Of a DNA stretch of 64,000 bases, positions 1 to 8,335 are shown in pieces. The stretch is taken from positions 1 to 64,000 of the forward strand of contig NZ_RAZT01000005.1 of the NCBI RefSeq assembly GCF_003626635.1. Reading direction: 5' to 3'. The stretch is from Micromonospora musae. Its GTDB lineage: Bacteria > Actinomycetota > Actinomycetes > Mycobacteriales > Micromonosporaceae. Position 1 is the stretch's first letter. Each line of letters begins with the position of its first letter. The notes under the pieces were generated by a model that saw only the letters and a program-made list of their open reading frames with translations, did not search any database and was not told the origin of the DNA. The translations under genes were made by a program, and so were the position numbers.

Positions 1-1
1 C

Positions 2-2458
2 CGCGCCAAGTCCTCGGTCGCCGAGGAGGAGGCGGTCGCCTTCTCCGCGCTCAGCGCCGGCCAGCTCGACGAGGAGCAGTTCTCCTCGTTCGTGGCCACC
101 CTGACCAGCCAGCAGGAGGCGCTGCTCGCCTTCTCGCTGGCCGCCGACCCGGCGCAGCGCGCCCTGGTCAACAGCGCCGTCTCCGGTGACGCGGTAGGCC
201 TCGCCGACCGGGTCGCGTCCGACATCACCCGCTCGGTCGGCCAGCGCCCGCTGGTCACCGCGCGTGACGCCACCGCCGCCATCGGCGCGGTGAACGACCT
301 GATGCGCTGGGCCGAGATGCAGTTGGAGAACTCGCTCCTCGCCCAGACCGACCAGGTCCGTTCGGACGTCATCCAGCAGGCCGTGCTCGAGTCGGTGCTG
401 GTGCTGCTGACCCTGGTCATCGCGGTCACGCTCGCCGTGGTGCTGGCCCGATCGCTCAACGGATCGCTGCGCCGGCTGCGTGAGGGCGCGCTCGCCGTGG
501 CCAACCACGACCTGCCCGACGCCGTGCAGCGCCTGCAGAACATGGGCAGCGTCGGCGAGGGTGGGGTCGACGAGATCGTGCAGCAGGTCCGCGACCCCAT
601 CAACCTCTCCAACCGCGACGAGGTCGGCCAGGTGGCCTCCGCCTTCAACGTGGTGCACCGGGAGGCGGTCCGGGTCGCCGCCGAGCAGGCCGCGCTGCGT
701 ACCAGCGTCTCGGCGATGTTCCTCAACCTGGCTCGCCGCAGTCAGACCCTGGTCGACCGGATGATCGGCGAGCTGGACGCGATCGAGCGTGGCGAGGAGG
801 ACCCGAAGCGGCTGGCGCAGCTCTTCGAGCTGGACCACCTGGCCACCCGAATGCGCCGTAACGACGAGAACCTGCTGGTCCTGGCCGGCGCCGACTCGGC
901 CGTACCGCGCCGCGACGACGCCCTGGTGGTGGACGTGCTGCGCGCCGCCCAGTCCGAGGTCGAGCTCTACAACCGGATCGAGTTCGGCACGGTCGACACC
1001 GACATCTCGGTCGCCGCGCACGCCGTCAACGACGTCGTCCGGCTCGTCGCCGAGCTGCTCGACAACGCGACCCGGTTCTCGCCGCCGACCACCATCGTGG
1101 TCGCCGACGGCCGCCGGATCCGCGACTACGTGCTGATCCAGATCGAGGACCGGGGGCTCGGCCTCACCGACGAGCAGCTCGACTCGCTGAACCGCCGACT
1201 GGCCGCCCCACCGACGGTCGACGTGGCGGCGTTCCGGCTGATGGGTCTGGCGGTGGTGAGCCGCCTGGCGTCCCGCTACGGCATCCGCGTCGAGCTGCGC
1301 CGCAACGTCGAGGGCGGCACCGTCGCCCAGGTGACGCTGCCGAACTCCACGGTGGTGCTGCCCAGCCTCACCCGGGGTCGCGAGCAGGCGCTCACCCCGC
1401 CGCGCCCGCGTCAGCCGATGGCCGTCGAGCGGGCGCCGCACACGCCGGTCGCGCTCGCCGAGCCGCGTACCGGGCTCACCTCGGCGGCCACGCTGCCCGA
1501 CGAGTGGCGCACCAGCCCACCCGCCCCGGCGCCGTGGCAGGCTCCGGTGGACGCCCGGGAGACCGCGCCGACCGTGAACGCCGGCGGGCTGACCACGCCA
1601 CCGGCCCAGCCGTACGCGGCGGACGGGTTCGGCGTCGACAACCCGACCGCCGCCCACCCGACGCTCACGCCGCTGCCCCGGCGCGCGCCGGGCGCCGAGG
1701 CCGCCGATCTGCCGCCCGCGCAGTCGGGGACGGGTTCGCTCGGCTCGTACGCCGGACCGAGCGCCCCCGCCATGCCACCGGCGCCGCCCGCCATGCCGCC
1801 GGCCCCGCCCGCGATGCCGCCGGCCGCCGCGCCGACGCCGATCGCCGCCCGCCCCGAACCGGTGGCCGAGGCGCCGATCTTCCGGGAGATGGAGGCGGTC
1901 TGGTTCCGGTCGCACGGCAACGACGCGACCGCGATCTTCACCCGCCCGAAGTTCGACGAGCCGCCGGCTGCGGCGTCCGGTGCCCGGGCGTCGGCCGAGG
2001 CCAGGCCGGCGGCGGTCACCTCGCCGACCACTCCGCTGCCGACCCGTACCCCCGGTGTCGGTGGCACGGCGGGCCCGGCCCAGCCGCCACCGCCGTCGTA
2101 CGTTCCGCCGGCGGCCAAGCCCGCGCCCACGCCACCCGCGCCGCCCGCACCCGCTCAGGCGGCCCCGGCGCCCGCGGTCGACGCGGACGCCTGGCGGACG
2201 GCGGCCGACGAGGGCTGGTCACGCGCCAGCCAGGCGGCCGAGCCGACCGACGGCGGGACCACCCGCTCCGGGCTGCCCAAGCGCGTTCCGCAGGCGCAGC
2301 TCGTGCCGGGCGGCATCGAGCCGCGCGGCGGCCGGGAGCCCAGCCGGCGCTCCCCGGATGACGTACGTGGTCTGTTGTCGGCCTACCACCGCGGTGTGCA
2401 ACGCGGTCGGGCGGCCGGGACGGACCAGAACCACACTTCCAACAAGGAGACCCGATGA
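2..2458 (+). CDS. cvnA: Conservon sensor-like histidine kinase CvnA, 5' end outside the window
   Basis: Membrane sensor-like protein of a conservon signalling module. The frame is open from base 2, so the start lies upstream; the first visible GTG (base 92) is internal. In order: the end of an extracytoplasmic helical (probably nitrate/nitrite-sensing type) domain, a membrane helix at about bases 382-447, a HAMP-like linker, a DHp-like helix pair (LDHLATRMRRNDE) and a HATPase domain with an N-box (ELLDNATRFSPP, about 1054-1089), DRGLGL and LMGLAVV boxes. The last about 350 residues are a Pro/Ala-rich tail, normal for CvnA. It overlaps the next gene by 4 bases (ATGA). Conservons couple such kinases to a roadblock protein, a DUF742 protein and a small GTPase, as in Streptomyces. 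The ligand cannot be told. Confidence 0.9.
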   Translation, partial: RAKSSVAEEEAVAFSALSAGQLDEEQFSSFVATLTSQQEALLAFSLAADPAQRALVNSAVSGDAVGLADRVASDITRSVGQRPLVTARDATAAIGAVNDLMRWAEMQLENSLLAQTDQVRSDVIQQAVLESVLVLLTLVIAVTLAVVLARSLNGSLRRLREGALAVANHDLPDAVQRLQNMGSVGEGGVDEIVQQVRDPINLSNRDEVGQVASAFNVVHREAVRVAAEQAALRTSVSAMFLNLARRSQTLVDRMIGELDAIERGEEDPKRLAQLFELDHLATRMRRNDENLLVLAGADSAVPRRDDALVVDVLRAAQSEVELYNRIEFGTVDTDISVAAHAVNDVVRLVAELLDNATRFSPPTTIVVADGRRIRDYVLIQIEDRGLGLTDEQLDSLNRRLAAPPTVDVAAFRLMGLAVVSRLASRYGIRVELRRNVEGGTVAQVTLPNSTVVLPSLTRGREQALTPPRPRQPMAVERAPHTPVALAEPRTGLTSAATLPDEWRTSPPAPAPWQAPVDARETAPTVNAGGLTTPPAQPYAADGFGVDNPTAAHPTLTPLPRRAPGAEAADLPPAQSGTGSLGSYAGPSAPAMPPAPPAMPPAPPAMPPAAAPTPIAARPEPVAEAPIFREMEAVWFRSHGNDATAIFTRPKFDEPPAAASGARASAEARPAAVTSPTTPLPTRTPGVGGTAGPAQPPPPSYVPPAAKPAPTPPAPPAPAQAAPAPAVDADAWRTAADEGWSRASQAAEPTDGGTTRSGLPKRVPQAQLVPGGIEPRGGREPSRRSPDDVRGLLSAYHRGVQRGRAAGTDQNHTSNKETR

Positions 2459-2862
2459 ACAGGCCAGCGGCCATTCAGGACATGGGTTGGCTGCTCACCA
2501 ACTTCGCCGACAGCGTGGCTGGCATCGCCCACGTGGTGGCGGTGTCCGCGGACGGGTTGCTGCTCGCCTCCTCCCGGGACCTCCCCGGCGACCGGGCGGA
2601 CCAGCTCGCCGCGATCACCTCCGGCGTGGTGAGCCTGACCGAGGGTGCCGCCCGGATGTTCAGTGCCGGAGGCGTCCTGCAGACCGTCATCGAGATGGAC
2701 AGCGGTTACCTGTTCCTGATGTCGATCAGTGACGGTTCGTCGATGGCGGTGCTCGCCGCGCGCAGCTGTGACGTGGGCCAGGTCGGCTACGAGATGGCTC
2801 TGCTGGTCGAGCGGGTCGGAGCGGCGCTGGTGCCGCTACCGCGCGACGCGGTGCGTTCGTAG
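2455..2862 (+). CDS. cvnB: Roadblock/LC7 domain protein of the conservon (CvnB)
   Basis: A 135-residue soluble roadblock/LC7-fold protein, typical length for CvnB. The N-terminus (MGWLLTNFADSV) and the core GIAHVVAVSADGLLLASS are the family hallmarks. Roadblock proteins act as scaffolds or GTPase regulators, here probably for the CvnD GTPase two genes on. The ATG overlaps the cvnA stop by 4 bases and has an AAGGAG site at 2444-2449, so translation is probably coupled. Function is from family and context; no catalytic residues are expected. Confidence 0.9.
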   Translation: MNRPAAIQDMGWLLTNFADSVAGIAHVVAVSADGLLLASSRDLPGDRADQLAAITSGVVSLTEGAARMFSAGGVLQTVIEMDSGYLFLMSISDGSSMAVLAARSCDVGQVGYEMALLVERVGAALVPLPRDAVRS

Positions 2863-2954
2863 CCGCAGCGCGGTGCGTGCAGAAGCCCGGGGCGCGACGA
2901 CCGCGCAGAGCCGACGGGACAGGAACGGGACCGGAGCCGCCGGGCACCGGTACG

Positions 2955-2968
2955 GAGAGGAGGTGATC
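2955..2968 (+). promoter_or_regulatory. Unusually complete Shine-Dalgarno site before cvnC
   Basis: The run GAGAGGAGGTGATC matches nearly the whole anti-Shine-Dalgarno end of 16S rRNA (AGGAGGTGATC is complementary to GATCACCTCCT). It ends 4 bases before the ATG at 2973 and fixes that start. Most other genes here have only 4-6 matching bases. Confidence 0.8.
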
Positions 2969-2972
2969 GCGG

Positions 2973-3335
2973 ATGGAGCCCCGACGTGACCCGCGCGGTG
3001 CGCTGGTGCGGCCGTACGCGGTCACCCGCGGCCGTACGGAGCCTCGGCAGGAGATCGCCCTGGAGGCCGTTCTGATGGCCACGCCCACCCAGGTCGCCGA
3101 GTCCCGTTTTGCCGGCCACGACAAGCACCGCATCGCCACCGTCTGCGATGGCCGGGCGCAGTCGATGGCGGAAATCGCCGCCTACACCCGGATGCCGCTC
3201 GGCGTCGCCCGGGTGCTCGTCGCCGACATGGTGACCGAGGGCCTGCTGACGCTAAACACTGCTGCTCCCGTCGAGGGATTCGAGGAGCGGATGGAACTGC
3301 TGGGAAGGGTGCTAAGTGGACTTCGCAGGCTATGA
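2973..3335 (+). CDS. cvnC: DUF742 protein of the conservon (CvnC)
   Basis: A 120-residue DUF742 protein, the third conservon component. It begins with a basic stretch followed by LVRPYAVTRGRTEP, the DUF742 signature, and carries a winged-helix-like segment (AEIAAYTRMPLGVARVLVADM). The role is unproven; in conservons it lies between the roadblock protein and the GTPase and probably belongs to the same membrane complex. A 110-base gap separates it from cvnB, and its 3' end overlaps cvnD by 20 bases. The strong ribosome-binding site defines the start. Confidence 0.88.
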   Translation: MEPRRDPRGALVRPYAVTRGRTEPRQEIALEAVLMATPTQVAESRFAGHDKHRIATVCDGRAQSMAEIAAYTRMPLGVARVLVADMVTEGLLTLNTAAPVEGFEERMELLGRVLSGLRRL

Positions 3336-3939
3336 CCCCGCCGGGGGGCAGCAGAGCCGCGGGATCGTCTCCGCCAAGATCGTCATCGCGGGCGGGTTCG
3401 GGGTCGGCAAGACCACACTGGTCGGCGCGATCTCGGAGATCACCCCGCTGCGGACCGAGGCGGTGATGACCGCGGCCGGTGTCGGCATCGACGATCCGTC
3501 CAAGGTGCCGGGCAAGGAGACCACCACGGTCGCCATGGACTTCGGCCGCATCACCATGGCCCAGGACCTGATCCTGTACCTCTTCGGTACGCCGGGACAG
3601 ACCCGTTTCTGGTTCATGTGGGACGAGATCATCCGGGGTGCGGTGGGTGCCGCCGTGCTGGTCGACACCCGGCGGATCACCGACGCCTTCGCGCCGCTGG
3701 ACTACTTCGAGAACCGCAACCTGCCGTACGTGGTCGCGCTCAACTGCTTCGACGGCGCTCCCCGGTACGAGCTGGAGGAGATTCGCGAGGCGCTGGCGAT
3801 CTCGCCCGAGGTGCCGCTGATCATGACCGACGCCCGGCGACGCGACTCGGTGAAGCACGTGCTGGTCACCGTCACCGAGCACGCGATGCTGCGGCTGCAG
3901 GCCGAGCACGGCCGGGGCTTCCCGACGCCGGTCGGCTGA
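3316..3939 (+). CDS. cvnD: Conservon GTP/ATP-binding protein (CvnD)
   Basis: Small Ras-like P-loop GTPase of the conservon, 207 residues. Visible motifs: G1/Walker A GGFGVGKTTL (about residues 27-36), a switch I region with conserved Thr residues (KETTTVAMDF), G3 GTPGQ, and NCFD in the place of NKxD. It starts at a GTG inside the end of cvnC (20-base overlap), so translation is probably coupled. It is the likely output switch of the kinase/roadblock/DUF742 complex; the effector is unknown. Confidence 0.9.
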   Translation: MDFAGYDPAGGQQSRGIVSAKIVIAGGFGVGKTTLVGAISEITPLRTEAVMTAAGVGIDDPSKVPGKETTTVAMDFGRITMAQDLILYLFGTPGQTRFWFMWDEIIRGAVGAAVLVDTRRITDAFAPLDYFENRNLPYVVALNCFDGAPRYELEEIREALAISPEVPLIMTDARRRDSVKHVLVTVTEHAMLRLQAEHGRGFPTPVG

Positions 3940-4182
3940 GGCGCGATCCGCCTCCGCCGAACGACCCACCCGGTCCGACGCCTCGCGTCGGACCGGGCAT
4001 CGGTCGTGCGGTCGACGCGCAGGTGGTAGCCGCGCCCGACGCCGTCCGGGCGACGCGGGGCGGCGCGGAGCCGGGCGACCGCCGGTCAAGCGCGCCGTCG
4101 GCGGCTTCGGCCTGCGCCCGCACCGTCTCGACCTTGCACCGGGACCGCGCACCGCAGGGAGGCCCGCCGACTCGGTTCCGCC

Positions 4183-4205
4183 TATCATGTGGGAGATATT
4201 TCCCA
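4183..4205 (+). promoter_or_regulatory. Candidate promoter -10 with overlapping palindrome before the methyltransferase
   Basis: TATCAT at 4183-4188 looks like a -10 box. Directly downstream, TGGGAGATATTTCCCA (4190-4205) is a 16-bp palindrome with one mismatched pair, and TTGGGA recurs just after it. A repressor bound there would cover the expected transcript start. The upstream ATG at 4187 lies inside this site and has no ribosome-binding site, so it was not used as the start. No regulator is encoded next to it. Confidence 0.4.
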
Positions 4206-4222
4206 ATGATTGGGAGGCAGGG

Positions 4223-4918
4223 ATGAGCGTCGCCGACGCGTTCGACGCCGTCGCGGGAAGCTACGACGAGGGGCGTCGCCGGCTGGTGCCCTGCTTCGAC
4301 GCCTTCTACGGCACCGCGGTCGAGGTGGCCGCGCCGCCCCTGCGGGCCGCGCTGGCCGCCGGGCGTACCCCCGAGGTGTTGGACCTGGGTGCGGGCACCG
4401 GCCTGCTGTCTCTGCTGCTCGCCGCGGCGGTCCCCGGGGTCCGGCTGACCCTCGTCGACGCCGCTGCGGCGATGCTGGCGGTCGGGGCGGAGCGGCTACG
4501 GGCCCGCGGAGTGCCGCACCGCACGGTGCTCGCCGACCTGGCTGACCCACTTCCCGCAGGCCGGTACGACGCGGTGGTCAGCGCGTTGGCCGTCCACCAC
4601 CTCGACGACGCCGGAAAGCGGACGCTCTATCGACGGGCCGCGGACGCGCTCGTGCCGGGTGGGGTCTTCGTCAACGCCGAGCAGGTCGCCGGCCCGACGC
4701 CCGCGCTGGACCGGCGCTACGACGACGTGTGGACGGCGCGGATCATCGAGCTCGGCGCGACAGCCGACGAGATCGCGGCCGCCCGGGAGCGGATGCGGCA
4801 CGACCGGCCGGCGACGGTGGCCGACCAGTGCGGCTGGCTCACCGACGCCGGCCTCGTCGACGTGGACTGCTTCTTCAAGGAGTGGCGCTTCGCCGTCTTC
4901 GGTGGTCACCGCCCCTGA
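4223..4918 (+). CDS. Class I SAM-dependent methyltransferase
   Basis: A 231-residue Rossmann-fold methyltransferase of the UbiE/small-molecule type. Motif I is VLDLGAGTGLLSLLL, an acidic residue ends strand 2 (LTLVDAAAAML), and the motif II/III region is YDAVVSALAVHHLDD. The ATG at 4223 follows GGGAGGCAGGG closely, whereas the in-frame ATG at 4187 would sit in the promoter palindrome. It stands alone between the conservon and the toxin-antitoxin pair. The substrate cannot be read from the sequence. Confidence 0.85.
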   Translation: MSVADAFDAVAGSYDEGRRRLVPCFDAFYGTAVEVAAPPLRAALAAGRTPEVLDLGAGTGLLSLLLAAAVPGVRLTLVDAAAAMLAVGAERLRARGVPHRTVLADLADPLPAGRYDAVVSALAVHHLDDAGKRTLYRRAADALVPGGVFVNAEQVAGPTPALDRRYDDVWTARIIELGATADEIAAARERMRHDRPATVADQCGWLTDAGLVDVDCFFKEWRFAVFGGHRP

Positions 4919-5061
4919 TCCCGTCCGCGGCCGGCGCCGGGCACCCTGATCGGGGCGCGATCACCGTCGACGGGACCCGTCCAGGTTCTCGGAGGCCGGG
5001 TTGGACCGATTCATCCCGGAACACGAACCGATCGCCGGTTTGCCGATTCACGGCGGCGGGG

Positions 5062-5091
5062 ATGACTGGCGGTCATACCGCTGGGTAATCT
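5062..5091 (+). promoter_or_regulatory. Candidate autoregulated leaderless promoter of the toxin-antitoxin operon
   Basis: A TAATCT -10 box (5086-5091) lies 7 bases before the antitoxin ATG, so the mRNA would start at or next to the start codon; no Shine-Dalgarno site is visible. The palindrome ATGAC-N5-GTCAT (5062-5076) covers the -35 position, as expected for an operator of a ribbon-helix-helix antitoxin. Confidence 0.45.
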
Positions 5092-5098
5092 TCCCGGC

Positions 5099-5356
5099 AT
5101 GACCGCCAAGGTGACGCTGTCGTTCTCCGACGAGACGATCGAGGAGGCGCGCCGGTTCGCCAGGCGCGAGGGCATGTCGCTCTCCGCGTGGATGGACCAG
5201 GCCGCCCGGGAGAAGGCGCTCCGGGAGGTCTTCGCCGCGCACGCCGCCGCTGTCGGCCGCGCCGGAATGGATCTCGAGTCGGCCGCCCTCGCCGACGCGC
5301 GCGAGGTGGGCATGGTCGACGACCTGCTCTTCCGCGGGCGTCGGCGTGCTGCGTAG
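5099..5356 (+). CDS. Ribbon-helix-helix antitoxin (MazE/ParD-like)
   Basis: An 85-residue protein whose first half fits a ribbon-helix-helix DNA-binding fold: strand KVTLSFSDETIEEARRFA followed by REGMSLSAWMDQAAREKA. The second half is helical and acidic/alanine-rich, suited to toxin binding. It overlaps the toxin frame by 11 bases, the usual arrangement of type II modules. It probably neutralises the downstream endoribonuclease and represses its own promoter through the palindrome at 5062-5076. The module is inferred from order and fold. Confidence 0.75.
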   Translation: MTAKVTLSFSDETIEEARRFARREGMSLSAWMDQAAREKALREVFAAHAAAVGRAGMDLESAALADAREVGMVDDLLFRGRRRAA

Positions 5357-5639
5357 GGGAGAGGTCTGGCGCATCGAGGGTGCCCGGGAACGGCTCGGGC
5401 TGGTGATCAGCTCGGACGTCTACAACTCCACCGAGGTGCCCATCGTGATCGTGGTCGAGGTGGTCGAGCAGGCGCTGCTGCGCGACTCGCCGCTCGCCGT
5501 GCCCATGGGTGGGTACGTGGTGATGCCCGACCGCCTCTCCTCGCCGCTGAAGAAGTGGTTCACCGAGTGCGTGGACGTCGCCGACGCCGACACGATGCAC
5601 CTGGTCGGCCGGGCGCTGCGCATCCTGCAGCAGCTCTGA
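5346..5639 (+). CDS. MazF/PemK-like endoribonuclease toxin
   Basis: A 97-residue PemK/MazF-fold protein. The N-terminus LRRGEVWRIEG and the following beta strands (LGLVISSDVYN, VPIVIVVEV) fit the SH3-like barrel, and the end RALRILQQL fits the last MazF helix. It starts at a GTG inside the antitoxin's 3' end and is translationally coupled to it. Family members cleave mRNA or tRNA at short motifs; the target here is unknown. The middle (PMGGYVVMPDRLSSPLKKW) diverges from well-studied MazF. Confidence 0.72.
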   Translation: MLRRGEVWRIEGARERLGLVISSDVYNSTEVPIVIVVEVVEQALLRDSPLAVPMGGYVVMPDRLSSPLKKWFTECVDVADADTMHLVGRALRILQQL

Positions 5640-5656
5640 GCCCCGCTCGGCGGCGC

Positions 5657-5685
5657 CCGGCCGGGGCCGGTAGGCTCCCCGCCGG
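5657..5685 (+). terminator. Hairpin after the toxin gene
   Basis: CCGGCCGGGG and CCCCGCCGG form a GC-rich stem around a 10-base loop 17 bases after the toxin stop. There is no T-run, which is common in actinobacteria. It would separate the toxin operon from rplM. Confidence 0.4.
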
Positions 5686-5758
5686 CCCGGCTGCTCCGGC
5701 CGCCGAGCGTGACCGGGGGCCGTGACTTCCGCCGGTGACACGTCGGGCAGGACCCCGC

Positions 5759-5789
5759 TTTGACCAGCCGACCGGGCTCCGGGTATCGT
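5759..5789 (+). promoter_or_regulatory. Candidate promoter for rplM-rpsI
   Basis: TTGACC (5759-5764) and TATCGT (5784-5789) are separated by 19 bases, slightly long. A second -10-like box, TACGCT, lies at 5831-5836 with no clear -35. Either would give a 5' leader of about 60-110 bases before the GTG of rplM. Confidence 0.35.
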
Positions 5790-5903
5790 TGCCTGCTGTT
5801 GTACGACATCCAGAGGCGTGCCGCTTCAGGTACGCTTGGTCGTTCGTGCGCGCCTGGTGACCCGGCGCGCGACCCCAGACCGACGACGAGACAAGGTAGA
5901 CCT

Positions 5904-6347
5904 GTGCGTACGTACAGCCCGAAGCCGGGTGAGATCGAGCGTCAGTGGCACGTCATCGACGCTTCTGATGTCGTGCTGGGCCGCCTGGCCACCCACGCCG
6001 CCACGTTGCTGCGTGGCAAGCACAAGCCGACCTTCGCGCCGCACGTCGACACGGGCGACTTCGTCGTCATCGTGAACGCGGGCAAGGTGGCGCTGACCGG
6101 CAACAAGCGTCAGCAGAAGATCGCCTACCGCCACTCCGGTTACCCGGGTGGTCTGAAGCAGGTCGGCTACGACGAGCTGCTGACCAAGCGTCCCGAGCGG
6201 GCCATCGAGCTGGCTGTCAAGGGGATGCTGCCGCACAACAAGCTCGGCCGTAAGCTCATCAAGAAGCTGAAGGTCTACGCCGGTGCCGAGCACCCGCACG
6301 GCGCCCAGCAGCCGGTGCCGTTCGAGATCAAGCAGATCGCGCAGTGA
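5904..6347 (+). CDS. rplM: 50S ribosomal protein L13
   Basis: Large-subunit ribosomal protein L13, 147 residues, normal length. The N-terminus [20 protein letters not shown] and the body ([60 protein letters not shown]) are classic L13. The start is a GTG. It is followed by rpsI after 20 bases, the near-universal L13-S9 operon, so both subunits receive a protein from the same mRNA. Confidence 0.98.
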   Translation: MRTYSPKPGEIERQWHVIDASDVVLGRLATHAATLLRGKHKPTFAPHVDTGDFVVIVNAGKVALTGNKRQQKIAYRHSGYPGGLKQVGYDELLTKRPERAIELAVKGMLPHNKLGRKLIKKLKVYAGAEHPHGAQQPVPFEIKQIAQ

Positions 6348-6367
6348 GCGCGGGCGAAGGAATCAGC

Positions 6368-6832
6368 ATGACCGACATCACCGCCACCGAGGTCGCCCCC
6401 GAGGCCGCCGAGGCGCCGGCGCCCGTTGCCCGCGCGCCTCGTGGTGACCGCCCGATCCAGACCGTGGGCCGCCGCAAGGAGGCCATCGTCCGGGTTCGCA
6501 TCGTGCCGGGCACCGGTAAGATCACCTGCAACGGCCGGGACCTCGAGGCCTACTTCCCGAGCAAGGTCCACCAGCAGCTGATCAAGGATCCGCTGGTGAC
6601 CGCCGAGAAGCCGGAGGCGTTCGACGTCATCGCCAACCTGCGCGGTGGCGGCATCACCGGTCAGGCCGGCGCGCTCCGCCTGGCCATCGCCCGGGCTCTG
6701 ATCGTCAACGAGCCCGACGACCGCCCGGCCCTGAAGAAGGCCGGCTTCCTGACCCGGGACGCCCGGGTCAAGGAGAGCAAGAAGTACGGCCTCAAGAAGG
6801 CCCGCAAGGCTCCTCAGTACTCGAAGCGCTGA
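6368..6832 (+). CDS. rpsI: 30S ribosomal protein S9
   Basis: Small-subunit protein S9, 154 residues, with the actinobacterial acidic/alanine N-terminal extension (about 30 residues) before the core [19 protein letters not shown]. The C-terminal tail [11 protein letters not shown], which reaches the ribosomal P site, is intact. ATG 6368 is preceded by GAAGGA; a longer frame from 6344 would overlap rplM and lacks a ribosome-binding site. Confidence 0.98.
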   Translation: MTDITATEVAPEAAEAPAPVARAPRGDRPIQTVGRRKEAIVRVRIVPGTGKITCNGRDLEAYFPSKVHQQLIKDPLVTAEKPEAFDVIANLRGGGITGQAGALRLAIARALIVNEPDDRPALKKAGFLTRDARVKESKKYGLKKARKAPQYSKR

Positions 6833-6862
6833 TCATCACCAGCGCGTTGTACGCCTGACGGA

Positions 6863-6903
6863 CGGCCGGTCCGCCTCCTTTCGACGGGAGGTGGGGCCGG
6901 CCG
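6863..6903 (+). terminator. Terminator of rplM-rpsI
   Basis: A long GC-rich stem (left arm from CGGCCGG at 6863, right arm ending GGCCGGCCG at 6903) with a short TTTCGAC loop follows the rpsI stop by about 30 bases. A T/C-rich stretch comes next. It lies before the glmM ribosome-binding site. Confidence 0.7.
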
Positions 6904-6948
6904 TTTCGCTTCTTCTCTGTCGACCGCGTCATCGGAGGTTTGGCGGGT

Positions 6949-8304
6949 ATGGGTCGGTTGTTCGGTACGGACGGCGTCCGCGGACGCGCGAACGTGGATC
7001 TCACACCCGAGCTGGCGCTCGCCGTGGCGGTCGCCGCCGCGCACACACTCGCCGAGACCGACCGGAGTCATCCCCCGGTCGCGGTGGTCGGGCGGGACAC
7101 CCGGGCCAGCGGCGAGATGCTGGAGGCCGCCGTCGTCGCGGGCCTCACCAGCGCCGGTGCCACGGTGATCCGCGTCGGGGTGCTGCCCACCCCGGCGGTG
7201 GCGTACCTGACCGCGGAGGCCAAGGCCGACCTGGGCGTGATGCTCTCCGCGTCGCACAACCCGATGCCGGACAACGGGATCAAGCTCTTCGCCGCCGGCG
7301 GGCACAAGCTCCCCGACGAGCTGGAGATGAAGATCGAGGCGGCGATCGAGGCGAACGCCACCTCGGCCTGGGACCGCCCGGTCGGTGCCGGCGTCGGGCG
7401 GGTGCACGACCTGCTCGACGGGGCCGACCACTACGTGCAGCACCTGGTCGGGACCGTGCCGCACCGGCTCGACGGGATCAAGGTCGTAGTCGACTGCGCC
7501 AACGGCGCGGCGGCCGACGTCGCCCCGGTCGCGTACCGGGAGGCCGGCGCCGAGGTGATCGCCATCCACGCCGAGCCCGACGGGCTCAACATCAACGACG
7601 AGTGCGGCTCCAACCACATCGAGGCGTTGCGCGCCGCGGTCGTCGAGCACGGCGCGCACCTGGGCATCGCGCACGACGGCGACGCCGATCGCTGTGTGGC
7701 GGTGACCGCCGACGGCGACGAGGTCGACGGCGACCAGCTCATGGCGATCCTCGCGCTCGCCATGCGGGAGGCCGGGGCGCTCACCGACGACACGCTCGTC
7801 GCGACCGTGATGAGCAACCTCGGGCTCCGGCTGGCGATGTCCGCCGAGGGCATCCGGCTGGTCGAGACGAAGGTCGGCGACCGGTACGTCCTGGAGGAGC
7901 TGCGCGCGTCCGGGCTCGCCCTCGGCGGCGAGCAGAGCGGGCACATCGTCATGCCCGCCTACGCGACCACCGGCGACGGCGTGCTGACCGGCCTGCACCT
8001 GATGTCCCGGATGGCGGCCACCGGGCGTTCCCTGGCCGAGCTCGCCGCCGTGGTGACCAAGCTGCCGCAGGTGCTGATCAACGTGCCGGTCGGCGACCGC
8101 ACCGTCGGCGCCGCCGCTCCGGCGGTACGTGCCGAGGTCGAGCGGGCCGAGAACGAGCTGGGCGGCACCGGCCGGGTGCTCCTGCGCCCCTCCGGCACCG
8201 AGCCGCTGGTCCGGGTGATGGTCGAGGCCGCCACCGAGGCGACGGCCCGGTCGGTCGCCGAGCGCATCGCCGAGCAGGTCCGCACCGCCAGTCCGGCCTC
8301 CTGA
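6949..8304 (+). CDS. glmM: Phosphoglucosamine mutase
   Basis: Converts glucosamine-6-phosphate to glucosamine-1-phosphate on the way to UDP-GlcNAc for peptidoglycan. 451 residues, typical. It opens [14 protein letters not shown]; the phosphoserine loop is [17 protein letters not shown], the metal site is DGDADR, the sugar loop is GEQSGH, and the phosphate-binding C-domain contains [17 protein letters not shown] at 6934-6938 is correctly spaced from ATG 6949 and not from the TTG at 6940. Position after rpsI is conserved in actinobacteria. The enzyme acts after GlmS, encoded 10 kb further on. Confidence 0.97.
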   Translation: MGRLFGTDGVRGRANVDLTPELALAVAVAAAHTLAETDRSHPPVAVVGRDTRASGEMLEAAVVAGLTSAGATVIRVGVLPTPAVAYLTAEAKADLGVMLSASHNPMPDNGIKLFAAGGHKLPDELEMKIEAAIEANATSAWDRPVGAGVGRVHDLLDGADHYVQHLVGTVPHRLDGIKVVVDCANGAAADVAPVAYREAGAEVIAIHAEPDGLNINDECGSNHIEALRAAVVEHGAHLGIAHDGDADRCVAVTADGDEVDGDQLMAILALAMREAGALTDDTLVATVMSNLGLRLAMSAEGIRLVETKVGDRYVLEELRASGLALGGEQSGHIVMPAYATTGDGVLTGLHLMSRMAATGRSLAELAAVVTKLPQVLINVPVGDRTVGAAAPAVRAEVERAENELGGTGRVLLRPSGTEPLVRVMVEAATEATARSVAERIAEQVRTASPAS

Positions 8305-8335
8305 CCGGTCCGGCAGGGGCCACACCGGCTGCTCG

